Assembly (NCBI GenBank): GCA_030609765.1
Contig: JAUWTE010000232.1
Coordinates: 1-5,674, forward strand
Length of the DNA: 5,674 bases
Direction: 5' to 3'
Source of the DNA: Acidobacteriota bacterium
Lineage (GTDB): Bacteria; Acidobacteriota; UBA890
Both the position numbers and the translations under genes were made by a program. Every line of letters begins with the position of its first letter. Position 1 is the stretch's first letter. The notes under the pieces were generated by a model. That model searched no databases, was not told the origin of the DNA, and saw only the letters and a program-made list of their open reading frames with translations. Positions 1 to 5,674 of this stretch are shown piece by piece.

Positions 1-404
1 CCCAGCATTTGGATGCGCGAGCCAATCGCGACCTCGAGCTCGGGCTGGCTCTCGAACCGCTGGCGGAAGATATCGATCTCGGCGAGAGGAGTAGCCAGGT
101 CCGCGTCCCAGAATCCGGCCAGGTCCGGGCCCTGTTCGAACGCCGCGAGCAGGCCGCGGCGCACCGCCTCAGCCTTGCCGCTGTTTTCCTTCAAAAGCAC
201 GACCCGGACCTGATCCGGAGACCGCTGCTCCGCGGTCGCGAAAAGATTCGCCGTGCCGTCCGTGCTGCCGTCATCGACGAACAGGAAATTGAGCCACGGC
301 CGAGTGGTGGCGAACTTCGCGAAGACATCGACGTCGAGACGTTCGGCTTCGTTGTAGCAAGGGACAACGATCACTGTGGTCAGCGTCTGTGCGTCGGCGT
401 GCAT
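1..404 (-). CDS. Family 2 glycosyltransferase, polyprenyl/dolichyl-phosphate glucosyltransferase-like (partial, N-terminal part)
   Basis: Reading the complement from the ATG at 404-402 gives 134 complete codons that stay open to the window edge, so only the N-terminal catalytic part is present. The GT-A fold signatures appear in order: VPCYNEAERL (residues 14-23) and VDDGSTDGT (43-51) for nucleotide-sugar binding, NSGKAEAVRRG (74-84), and WDADLATPLAEI (99-110), which carries the metal-binding DxD motif (Asp100, Asp102). The DADLATP form is typical of the branch that transfers a sugar from UDP- or GDP-sugar to a polyprenyl or dolichyl phosphate at the cytoplasmic membrane face, but the exact donor and acceptor cannot be read. 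The start is fixed by an in-frame TAA four codons upstream. The ribosome site is weak (AGGA very close to the ATG). It lies on the opposite strand from the padR/permease unit and shows no functional link to it. Family call confident, substrate not. Confidence 0.9.
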   Translation of the reverse strand, partial: MHADAQTLTTVIVVPCYNEAERLDVDVFAKFATTRPWLNFLFVDDGSTDGTANLFATAEQRSPDQVRVVLLKENSGKAEAVRRGLLAAFEQGPDLAGFWDADLATPLAEIDIFRQRFESQPELEVAIGSRIQML

Positions 405-545
405 GTTCCTAGGTTATCGCTCCGGGAGGGCCATTGCGCCTTACTTCGTCTCTCCCCCCCCCCGCGGCAAAGAGCTTAGAGTGCTCAAGAGAATGGAGTG
501 CTCTGCCCCCTGGTCGTCGAGCATGAAGGCTACGGGGCAATCCAC
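405..545. other. Gap between glycosyltransferase and PIN remnant, with C10 tract
   Basis: No intact gene is supported here. The stretch contains an uninterrupted run of ten C at 454-463 (G10 when read toward the glycosyltransferase, about 50 bp before its start) and an 8-bp direct repeat GAGTGCTC at 479-486 and 496-503. It probably holds the promoter of the glycosyltransferase, but I found no convincing -35/-10 pair. It may also contain decayed C-terminal sequence of the neighbouring PIN gene; one other minus-strand frame gives ARVEHLVPVK just past the point where homology stops, which is too weak to rely on. Confidence 0.5.
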
Positions 546-729
546 TTAACGGGAACCAGATGCTCCACACGCGCGACCTATGTCGATCACTTCGATGGGA
601 AGCTGCTCGACCAGCCCCGCAGTCCTTTGGGCCTCCTCGAGGCCATGGTGCTTCTCGGTGATGTAGAGCACCTCGCCCAGATTGACCACAGACATGAGGG
701 CTTGCGTAGGGCCCCGCCGAAAAATCTGC

Positions 730-758
730 TTGACGAGTCGGAGTTTGTTGTCTACGAT
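730..758 (+). promoter_or_regulatory. Probable sigma70-type promoter of the padR1-ADOP1 operon
   Basis: TTGACG at 730-735 matches the -35 consensus at five of six positions. TACGAT at 753-758 matches the -10 consensus at four of six, and the spacing is exactly 17 bp. Transcription would start near 765, leaving a leader of about 50 nt before padR1. The -10 box lies inside the 749-765 palindrome, which fits a repressible promoter. The assignment is by pattern only; Acidobacteriota promoters are not always close to the E. coli consensus. Confidence 0.5.
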
Positions 759-765
759 GTAGACA
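749..765. promoter_or_regulatory. Perfect palindrome, probable operator over the -10 box
   Basis: The sequence TGTCTACGATGTAGACA is a perfect inverted repeat with 7-nt arms around a 3-nt centre (GAT). It covers the proposed -10 box at 753-758. PadR-family proteins are dimeric winged-helix repressors that often bind inverted repeats upstream of their own gene, so PadR1 autoregulation is the natural reading. The TGTCTAC/GTAGACA half-site also recalls operators of BlaI/MecI-type repressors, so a regulator encoded elsewhere cannot be excluded. Confidence 0.55.
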
Positions 766-776
766 CGGTTTGCAAC

Positions 777-791
777 GTAGACCATGACTAC
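777..791. promoter_or_regulatory. Second, imperfect dyad in the padR1 leader
   Basis: GTAGAC-CAT-GACTAC has the same architecture as the palindrome at 750-764 (6-nt arm, 3-nt centre, 6-nt arm) with one mismatched pair of arm positions. Its centre lies 27 bp downstream of the first dyad's centre. It would fall just after the transcription start, a position from which a second repressor dimer could act. It could also be an auxiliary site or a coincidence of the repeated GTAGAC hexamer. Confidence 0.4.
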
Positions 792-805
792 AACGCTGAC
801 AGGCT

Positions 806-809
806 GGAG
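806..809 (+). promoter_or_regulatory. Ribosome binding site of padR1
   Basis: GGAG lies 8 nt before the ATG at 818. It supports this start, which also lines up exactly with the start of padR2. Confidence 0.7.
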
Positions 810-817
810 ATAGACAG

Positions 818-1150
818 ATGGGCAACAAGAGTTACCCCGGAGAGTTCGAGCAGATGGTGCTGCTGGCCGTTCTGCAGCTCAAGGAGGACGCCTACGCGCC
901 CCGAGTCGCACAGGAGCTTGAGCAGAGCGCCGGTCGCAGCGTCTCACGCGGTGCTCTTTACACCGCCCTCGACCGACTCAACAAAAAGGGCATGGTGCGC
1001 TGGAGCATCGAGGCGGCGACCTCGGAGCGCGGCGGGCTCCCCAAACGACGATTCGAGGTGACGGGTAGCGGAGTGGAGGCACTGAAGGACTCACGCGCCG
1101 CGCTCCTGAACCTCTGGCGTGGACTCGAAGAAGAACTCGCGAGGGACTGA
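818..1150 (+). CDS. PadR-family transcriptional regulator (acidobacterial type), copy 1
   Basis: This is a 110-residue PadR regulator of the short type, the usual length for the acidobacterial group found next to ADOP permeases. The winged-helix domain covers about residues 8-82: helix 1 from PGEFEQMVLLAVLQL, AYAPRVAQELE (25-35), the probable recognition helix SRGALYTALDRL (43-54), and the wing SERGGLPKRRFEVT (69-82) with its basic KRR. The C-terminal helix (about 83-110, ending LLNLWRGLEEELARD) is the part that dimerises in PadR proteins. It is expected to be a cytoplasmic DNA-binding repressor, and the palindrome at 749-765 is the best candidate target. The effector is unknown. The gene starts after a GGAG at 8 nt spacing and ends two bases before ADOP1, so the two are almost certainly co-transcribed. 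About 53 of the first 82 residues are identical to PadR2 by hand count, without gaps. Confidence 0.93.
   Translation: MGNKSYPGEFEQMVLLAVLQLKEDAYAPRVAQELEQSAGRSVSRGALYTALDRLNKKGMVRWSIEAATSERGGLPKRRFEVTGSGVEALKDSRAALLNLWRGLEEELARD
1141..1146 (+). promoter_or_regulatory. Ribosome binding site of ADOP1, inside the end of padR1
   Basis: GAGGGA lies 6 nt before the ATG at 1153 and within the last codons of padR1. It supports the 1153 start and tight coupling of regulator and permease translation. Confidence 0.7.
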
Positions 1151-1152
1151 TC

Positions 1153-3891
1153 ATGCAAGGACGCAAGACTCGTCCGCCGCGTCTGGCCTCCGCTCTCCTC
1201 CGCCTGTTTCTGCCCGAGGGCCTGGTTCGGGATTCGATCCTGGGTGATCTCTGGGAAGAGCACCGCAACCTGGTGATCGGTAGCTCACGCCTGCGAGGTT
1301 GGCTCTGGTACTGGCGCCAGGCGATCGACCTCGGGTCCCGCTCGGCCGCCAGGCGGCTTTCGAGTCGGCGGTCCCCTCGGGAAACCGATCAAAGAAAGGG
1401 ATTCGGCGTCCTGCTGGACCACCTGCGGCAGGACCTCAGGTTTGCCGCCCGGCAGCTTCTCGGTCGTCCAGTCTTTACGTTGCTCGTCGTTGCTACCCTC
1501 GCCATTGCCATCGGCCCGAATGTCGCGATTTTCAGCATCTTCAAAGCGGTTGTTCTCGAGCCGCTCCCCTACCCGGAGTCGGACCGTCTCGTACACGTCT
1601 GGCGTACCGATGTTGCCAGCCGCAGTCGCTACGGCCTGACTTCTCCCAACTACTGGGACTACCGCGAGCAGAACAGCTCGTTCGAAGAGCTCGGAGTCTA
1701 CAACCCGTACGTCTTCAACATTGGTGACGGCGAGCCTGTCCTGGTGTCCGGCGTGCTGTGCAGCGCCAGCCTGCTGCGCGCGCTCGGTGTCGCTCCGCAG
1801 ATTGGACGACTCTATACGGATGCAGAAGAGCTCGATGGCAGCGGCCGCGTCGTGATCCTGAGCCACGATATGTGGCAGGACAGATACGGGGGCGACCCGG
1901 AGATCATCGGGAATCAGATCAGCCTCAGCGGCGAGAAGCACGAGGTGGTCGGCGTGATGCCGGAGGACTTCGTCTTCCTTTCCGTCTGGTCGCGTGGCAG
2001 CTCGTTTCAGCTTTGGACGCCGTACCCCATCCAGGGTTACCCGGGCACGCTGACGCGAGATAACTCGGCACGCGGTGGTAGCTGGCTTCTGTCGGTGGGG
2101 AGGCTGGCCCCAGGAGTTGAATGGCGGGCTGCCCAGGAGGAGATGCGCGGCATCGCCTCGAATCTGGCCGAGCTCTACCCCGAGACCAACGCACGCACTC
2201 AGGTTTGGCTGCAACCATTCGTGATTGAGGTGTTTGGCTCCGCTGCCGGCCGGCTTCTCCTTCTCGGCTGCACCGTTGGCTTTGTCCTCCTGATCGCCTG
2301 CGCCAATGTCGCCAGCATGCTGCTCGCGCGGGCGGCGGGGCGGCAATCCGAGGTGGCGGTGCGGCTGGCGTTGGGATCGGCGAAATGGCGCATGGTCCGG
2401 CAGTTGCTCACCGAGAACCTGCTGCTTGCGATGCTCGCGGGGGGTACCGGGGTGCTGATGGCGGTGTGGAGCCTGGACGCCCTCAAAGGGCTATTGCCAC
2501 CCGACCTTCCCAGAGTGGATAGCGTAGCCATCGACGGTACCATTCTCGCCTTCGCTCTCGCTCTTTCGTTATTCACGGCTTTGGTGTTCGGCCTCGCACC
2601 GGCCCGCAACGCAGCTCGGACGAATGTTGTCGACGCGCTCAAGGAAGGTGGCGGCGCAAAGTCGGGCGTGAAGAAGCGCAACGCTACCCTACGGCGGCTG
2701 GCCATCGCCCAGCTGGCGATCGCGCTGATGATGACCAATGGGGCCGTCTTTCTTTTCAGAAGCCTGCAGAACGTGCTCACCACTCCTCAGATCTTTGACA
2801 CAGAGCAGGTGTTGACGGCGCACGTGCTGCTGGCGGGTGGCGAGTACGAGGACCCGGCCACCAGAATCGTCTTCTGGGAACAGCTCTTGGAGCGGATCGA
2901 CGCCCACCCCGATGTCGAACGAGCAGCGGTAACGGCACAACTCCCCCTCGAGACCGGCACCTATGAGTTCTACTTGCTCGAGGGAGAGACCTTCGATCCA
3001 AGTGGGCAGAAGCGGGGCGCATGGAGGAATTTCATCTCTCCCGGCTACTTCGAGGCTATGGGGATTCCGATGCTCGCCGGACGGATTCTGACCGAAGCTG
3101 ATGGGGGCGAGGTCTCCATTCCCGACTGGCGCCCGGAGAGCCCGACGCAGGAATGGAAGGTCGTCGTCAACCGGGCCATGGCCGAGCGAGCTTGGCCGGG
3201 CGAGAACCCCATCGGCAAGCGCCTCTACAATATCGAGACCCCGCGGCGTTGGATCGCTGAAGTCGTGGGCCTCGTCGAGGGGATTCGGCAGACGGGTCCG
3301 GAGCGAAGATCGACGCCCGAAATCTACTGGCTCTACGATGCCAATCCCTTCGCCGGCGCGTATCTCGTGGCCCGATCCCGGGTCGATCCCGTGAGCCTCG
3401 TCGAGACAATCCGCGGGGAGCTGGCCGTGCTCGACCGCGACATTCCATTGTCGAACATCCGCACCATGGGGACCGTCCTCGACTCTTCCCTGCGTGGCCG
3501 CTATTTCATCACGGTGTTAACCGGCCTGTTCACCGCCATCGCGGTGTTGCTCTCGATGGCCGGGACGTACGGCATCATGTCGTACAACGTGGCCCAGCGA
3601 ACCCACGAGATCGGCGTGCGCGGTGCCATGGGCGCGAGTCGACGGAGTCTATTGGGCCTGGTGCTTCGCCAGACCCTCCGCATGCTGCTGTTCGGGGTCG
3701 GCATCGGGCTCGTTCTGATCGTCAACGGCACATTCTTGGCTCGTGGTCTCGTCTACGGCATCAGCCCGTTCGACCCGTTTCACATTGCGGCCGCTGTCGG
3801 CTTTGTGGTGACGGTGGCCCTACTTGCATCCTTGCGGCCAGCCCTCAAGGCAACCCGGATCGATCCGATCACGGCGCTGCGAACGGAGTAG
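1153..3891 (+). CDS. ADOP-family MacB/FtsX-type permease with N-terminal prefix domain, copy 1
   Basis: The 912-residue product has the full architecture of an acidobacterial duplicated orphan permease. Residues about 8-70 form the cytoplasmic permease prefix domain (RPPRLASALLRLFLP, VRDSILGDLWEEH, WYWRQAI). TM1 is about 106-130 (ATLAIAIGPNVAIFSIF), followed by a large MacB-type periplasmic domain (about 131-360). The first FtsX core (about 367-490) has TMs near 367-392, 420-440 and 462-482. A second half repeats the plan: TM5 about 514-538, periplasmic domain about 540-780, then FtsX core with TMs near 785-809, 841-862 and 876-895. One polypeptide therefore supplies both permease halves. The cytoplasmic loops EVAVRLALG (400-408) and EIGVRGAMG (819-827) match the MacB coupling-helix region that contacts the ATPase, yet no Walker motif or ATPase gene is present; this absence is the rule for the family. 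It sits in the cytoplasmic membrane. Substrate and direction of transport are unknown. Confidence 0.93.
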   Translation: MQGRKTRPPRLASALLRLFLPEGLVRDSILGDLWEEHRNLVIGSSRLRGWLWYWRQAIDLGSRSAARRLSSRRSPRETDQRKGFGVLLDHLRQDLRFAARQLLGRPVFTLLVVATLAIAIGPNVAIFSIFKAVVLEPLPYPESDRLVHVWRTDVASRSRYGLTSPNYWDYREQNSSFEELGVYNPYVFNIGDGEPVLVSGVLCSASLLRALGVAPQIGRLYTDAEELDGSGRVVILSHDMWQDRYGGDPEIIGNQISLSGEKHEVVGVMPEDFVFLSVWSRGSSFQLWTPYPIQGYPGTLTRDNSARGGSWLLSVGRLAPGVEWRAAQEEMRGIASNLAELYPETNARTQVWLQPFVIEVFGSAAGRLLLLGCTVGFVLLIACANVASMLLARAAGRQSEVAVRLALGSAKWRMVRQLLTENLLLAMLAGGTGVLMAVWSLDALKGLLPPDLPRVDSVAIDGTILAFALALSLFTALVFGLAPARNAARTNVVDALKEGGGAKSGVKKRNATLRRLAIAQLAIALMMTNGAVFLFRSLQNVLTTPQIFDTEQVLTAHVLLAGGEYEDPATRIVFWEQLLERIDAHPDVERAAVTAQLPLETGTYEFYLLEGETFDPSGQKRGAWRNFISPGYFEAMGIPMLAGRILTEADGGEVSIPDWRPESPTQEWKVVVNRAMAERAWPGENPIGKRLYNIETPRRWIAEVVGLVEGIRQTGPERRSTPEIYWLYDANPFAGAYLVARSRVDPVSLVETIRGELAVLDRDIPLSNIRTMGTVLDSSLRGRYFITVLTGLFTAIAVLLSMAGTYGIMSYNVAQRTHEIGVRGAMGASRRSLLGLVLRQTLRMLLFGVGIGLVLIVNGTFLARGLVYGISPFDPFHIAAAVGFVVTVALLASLRPALKATRIDPITALRTE

Positions 3892-3985
3892 CATCAATGA
3901 TGGGATTCCAGAATGCGAGGCCCAGCCAAGGCAGACTGTTTGGGCGGGGAGCGTCGAGAATCCAGCCCATCTCGGGAGACGCACG
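3892..3985 (+). other. Spacer between ADOP1 and padR2
   Basis: These 94 bp hold no gene. I see no copy of the GTCTAC/GTAGAC dyads found before padR1, no clear -35/-10 pair and no stem-loop followed by T residues. A six-base inverted match (GATGGG 3899-3904, CCCATC 3966-3971) is too far apart and lacks a T tract. Read-through from ADOP1 into padR2 is the simplest reading. Confidence 0.55.
3974..3978 (+). promoter_or_regulatory. Ribosome binding site of padR2
   Basis: GGGAG lies 7 nt before the ATG at 3986. It decides this start against the longer open frame that extends upstream into the end of ADOP1. Confidence 0.7.
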
Positions 3986-4264
3986 ATGACAGCCAGAGAG
4001 ATCCCCGGCGAGTTTGACCGCAGAGTCCTGGTAACGATCCAGCAGCTCGAGGGCGGCGCCTACGCACCCGACATCGCGCAGGAGCTCGAGCGCGATGCCG
4101 GCAAGACGGTCTCGCGAGGCGCACTCTATACGGCCCTCGATCGGCTCGAGGAGAGAGGTCTGGTGCGCTGGCGCATCGAGGACGCCACCGAGGAGCGGGG
4201 CGGGCTACCGAAGCGCCGATTCGAAATCACAGAAACAACTGTGGAAACGGTGGCGGGACCATGA
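3986..4264 (+). CDS. PadR-family transcriptional regulator, copy 2, C-terminally shortened
   Basis: The 92-residue product is a close paralogue of PadR1. The winged-helix domain is intact: PGEFDRRVLVTIQQL, AYAPDIAQELE (25-35), recognition helix SRGALYTALDRL (43-54, identical to PadR1) and wing ERGGLPKRRFEIT (70-82). The two proteins therefore probably recognise the same or similar DNA. The start at 3986 is chosen for its GGGAG site and because PGEF falls at the same distance from the first Met in both copies. After residue 82 only TETTVETVAGP remains where PadR1 has 28 residues, so most of the C-terminal dimerisation helix is missing. A shifted frame over the same end reads LWKRWRDHE before a stop, resembling LWRGLEEE of PadR1, which suggests a deletion or frameshift. 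The stop overlaps the ADOP2 start (ATGA), so translation is coupled. It may be a degenerate regulator, a partner for PadR1, or kept for coupling; an error in the sequence is also possible. Confidence 0.85.
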   Translation: MTAREIPGEFDRRVLVTIQQLEGGAYAPDIAQELERDAGKTVSRGALYTALDRLEERGLVRWRIEDATEERGGLPKRRFEITETTVETVAGP

Positions 4265-5674
4265 GTAGCGCCACGCACCGTCCGCCCGTGCTGGCCTCGG
4301 TTCTGCTGCGTCTTCTGTTGCCCAGGGGCATCGTTCGCGACTCGATTCTGGGGGACTTCTGGGAAGAGTACGGGCAACGCGTCGCTGCCGGGGCTAGCCT
4401 CAATGCGCGGTTTTGGTACTGGCGACAGGCACTGGGTCTGGGCGGCCGTTCACTGGCTCGCCGGATGAGCTTGCGACTGAGGACCGGCGATGCTGATTCG
4501 CCGAGCGCGGCAGCCGGGGAGAAGGCCGAAACCAGCTTGCCTCTGGCGTTTGGCGGCGGCGGCGGTTTGCCGAAGCGCGGCAATATCCTTGATGACCTCG
4601 CCATCGACCTGCGCTACGGCATCCGCCAGCTTCTCCGCCGGCCCGCCTTCACGATGATGGTGGTTCTGACGCTGGCGGTCGGCATTGGCCCCAACGTTGC
4701 CATCTTCAGCGTCATGAAGGGCATGGTCCTCCGCTCGTTGCCCTACCCGGAACCCGAACGGGTCGTGGCGATCTGGCAAACCGAGACCAGCTGGCGCGGT
4801 TACATGCCGCTCTCGACGCACGCCTACGACGCACTCCGGGAAAACAATGGCAGCTTCGAGGAGCTCGGCGTTTACGAGCCCTACCACTTCAATCTCCGCG
4901 ACGATGGTGAGCCGGTCCGAGTCGCAGGGGTCGCCTGCACCGCGAGCGTTCTGCGGGCCTTGGGCATGGAGCCGGCACGCGGCAGGTTGTTCACCGACGA
5001 TGAAGAGTTGGCCGGCAGGAATCAGGTGGTTCTCCTGAGCGATGGTTTCTGGAAACGACGCTACGCCGCCGATCCGGACATCGTAGGCAAGCTGGTCAAC
5101 ATCAACGGCAGCGACTTCCAGATCATCGGCGTAATGCCGGAGTCATTCGAGATCGTCAGCCCCTGGGGCGGCTCAGCTCGGCCCGACATCCACCTGCCCC
5201 TGGTGCTTCTCCGTGGGGACTACTATCAAGGCCGGCACTGGCTGCTGAGCCTCGGCCGCCTCAAGCCCGGAGTCACGGCGAGGGCGGCGGAAGCGGACAT
5301 CAGGGGTATTGCCGCTCGCCTCGCGGAGGAAGCGCCTTCGACCAATGCGCTCATTCAGGTGTGGATCGACCCCCTCCTGCGCAGCTCCCTCGGCGGCGTC
5401 ACCCGTATGCTCGTGTTCCTTCTGGTCATCGTAGGGGTCGTTTTACTGATCGCCTGCGCCAACGTCGCCAGTATGCTGCTGGCGCGCGGCACACACCGAA
5501 TGACCGAGCTCGCCGTGCGTGCCACGATGGGAGCCGGCCGCAGGCGATTAGTCCGCCAGCTCCTCACTGAAAGCCTTCTGCTGTCCGCCCACGGCGGCGC
5601 CGTCGCCGTTCTCATCGCGGTTTGGGGAGTCGGGGCGCTGAGGGAGTTGATCCCGGGCAGGATTCCACGCGTCG
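4261..5674 (+). CDS. ADOP-family MacB/FtsX-type permease, copy 2 (partial, N-terminal half)
   Basis: The frame from the ATG at 4261 is open through 471 codons to the window edge. It aligns with ADOP1 from start to residue 455, implying a full length near 930. The prefix domain spans about 8-70 (RPPVLASVLLRLLLP, VRDSILGDFWEEY, FWYWRQAL). A longer linker than in ADOP1 follows, with five glycines at 98-102 from a GGC repeat at 4552-4565. TM1 is about 128-152 (TLAVGIGPNVAIFSVM), then the periplasmic domain (about 153-380). The first FtsX core begins near 382; VGVVLLIACANVASMLLA (391-408) differs from ADOP1 at one position, and the coupling-loop sequence ELAVRATMG is at 416-424. The second half lies outside the window. 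The gene overlaps the padR2 stop by four bases and has only a poor ribosome site, so it probably relies on translational coupling. Role as for ADOP1; no ATPase is nearby and the substrate is unknown. Confidence 0.92.
   Translation, partial: MSSATHRPPVLASVLLRLLLPRGIVRDSILGDFWEEYGQRVAAGASLNARFWYWRQALGLGGRSLARRMSLRLRTGDADSPSAAAGEKAETSLPLAFGGGGGLPKRGNILDDLAIDLRYGIRQLLRRPAFTMMVVLTLAVGIGPNVAIFSVMKGMVLRSLPYPEPERVVAIWQTETSWRGYMPLSTHAYDALRENNGSFEELGVYEPYHFNLRDDGEPVRVAGVACTASVLRALGMEPARGRLFTDDEELAGRNQVVLLSDGFWKRRYAADPDIVGKLVNINGSDFQIIGVMPESFEIVSPWGGSARPDIHLPLVLLRGDYYQGRHWLLSLGRLKPGVTARAAEADIRGIAARLAEEAPSTNALIQVWIDPLLRSSLGGVTRMLVFLLVIVGVVLLIACANVASMLLARGTHRMTELAVRATMGAGRRRLVRQLLTESLLLSAHGGAVAVLIAVWGVGALRELIPGRIPRV

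Larger units (their letters stand above)
546..785 (-). pseudogene. Decayed VapC-like PIN-domain toxin gene
   Basis: The minus strand encodes a 79-residue open frame whose middle (about residues 16-69) reads like the core of a VapC PIN ribonuclease: LVKQIFRRG, then ALMSVVNLGEVLYITEK with the second acidic residue (Glu of NLGEV), then GLEEAQRTAGLVEQLPIEVIDIG. Intact VapC proteins are usually about 125-140 residues. Here the stretch between VYIVDN, which looks like the PIN start with the first Asp, and LVKQIF is roughly 20 residues too short. After PIEVIDIG the frame runs into unrelated sequence and a stop, so the C-terminal half with the later catalytic Asp residues (usually in YADaF and tGDpeF motifs) is absent. 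No antitoxin gene is seen on either side. It is most likely a relic of a toxin-antitoxin locus, without nuclease activity. Its upstream end overlaps the padR1 promoter and dyads. A short functional protein is possible but unlikely. Confidence 0.6.

Noticed and set aside
479..503. Direct repeat GAGTGCTC, two copies 17 bp apart
   Set aside because: Only two short copies, with no promoter or mobile-element context; could be chance.
409..828. Minus-strand open frame of 139 codons covering the PIN remnant
   Set aside because: The PIN-like sequence lies in a different minus-strand frame; this frame is rich in Arg, Gly and Pro and resembles no family I recognise.
498..1061. Long plus-strand open frame (187 codons) across the PIN remnant and the start of padR1
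   Set aside because: It overlaps padR1 in another frame, has no recognisable motif, and is explained by high GC content.
958..1268. Minus-strand open frames opposite the padR1/ADOP1 junction, with a similar one at 4126-4377 opposite padR2/ADOP2
   Set aside because: The two resemble each other only because they are antisense to duplicated coding sequence; the plus-strand products are clear families.
1285..2346. Minus-strand open frame of 353 codons inside ADOP1
   Set aside because: It lies entirely opposite a confident permease gene and has no coherent domain; a typical GC-rich antisense frame.
3899..3971. Possible terminator hairpin after ADOP1 (GATGGG with CCCATC)
   Set aside because: The arms are six bases and over 60 bp apart, with no T tract; it does not look like an intrinsic terminator.
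3824..3985. Upstream extension of the padR2 frame into the end of ADOP1
   Set aside because: The extension has no PadR homology, and the ATG at 3986 has a good ribosome site and aligns with the padR1 start.

Overview
The window comes from a GC-rich bacterium, most probably an Acidobacteriota member or a relative that shares its gene families, such as a gemmatimonadote. The main clue is two tandem copies of a module typical of that phylum: a short PadR-family regulator followed directly by a very large MacB/FtsX-type permease with no ATPase gene beside it. These match what are known as the acidobacterial PadR regulators and ADOP (acidobacterial duplicated orphan permease) proteins. The assignment rests on protein motifs read by eye; no search was run.

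Layout: (1) 1-404, minus strand: N-terminal part of a family 2 glycosyltransferase resembling polyprenyl/dolichyl-phosphate glucosyltransferases, running off the left edge. (2) 405-545: no intact gene; contains a run of ten C. (3) about 546-785, minus strand: a decayed VapC-like PIN-domain toxin gene with no antitoxin. (4) 730-791: a plausible sigma70-type promoter (TTGACG, 17 bp, TACGAT) whose -10 box lies inside a perfect 17-bp palindrome, followed by a second imperfect dyad. This control region lies inside the upstream part of the PIN remnant. (5) 818-1150 padR1 and 1153-3891 ADOP1, two bases apart. (6) 3892-3985: a 94-bp spacer with a ribosome binding site but no evident promoter or operator. 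(7) 3986-4264 padR2, C-terminally shortened, whose stop overlaps the start of ADOP2 (4261 to beyond the right edge) as ATGA.

Inferred working model: the four plus-strand genes form one transcription unit driven from about 730-758. PadR1, and perhaps PadR2 with it, represses that promoter at the palindrome and responds to an unknown signal. The two permeases sit in the cytoplasmic membrane. They keep the cytoplasmic loops that contact the ATPase in MacB-type transporters, so an ATPase encoded elsewhere may serve them. Their substrate cannot be read from the sequence.

No RNA gene, CRISPR array, insertion sequence or convincing intrinsic terminator was seen.
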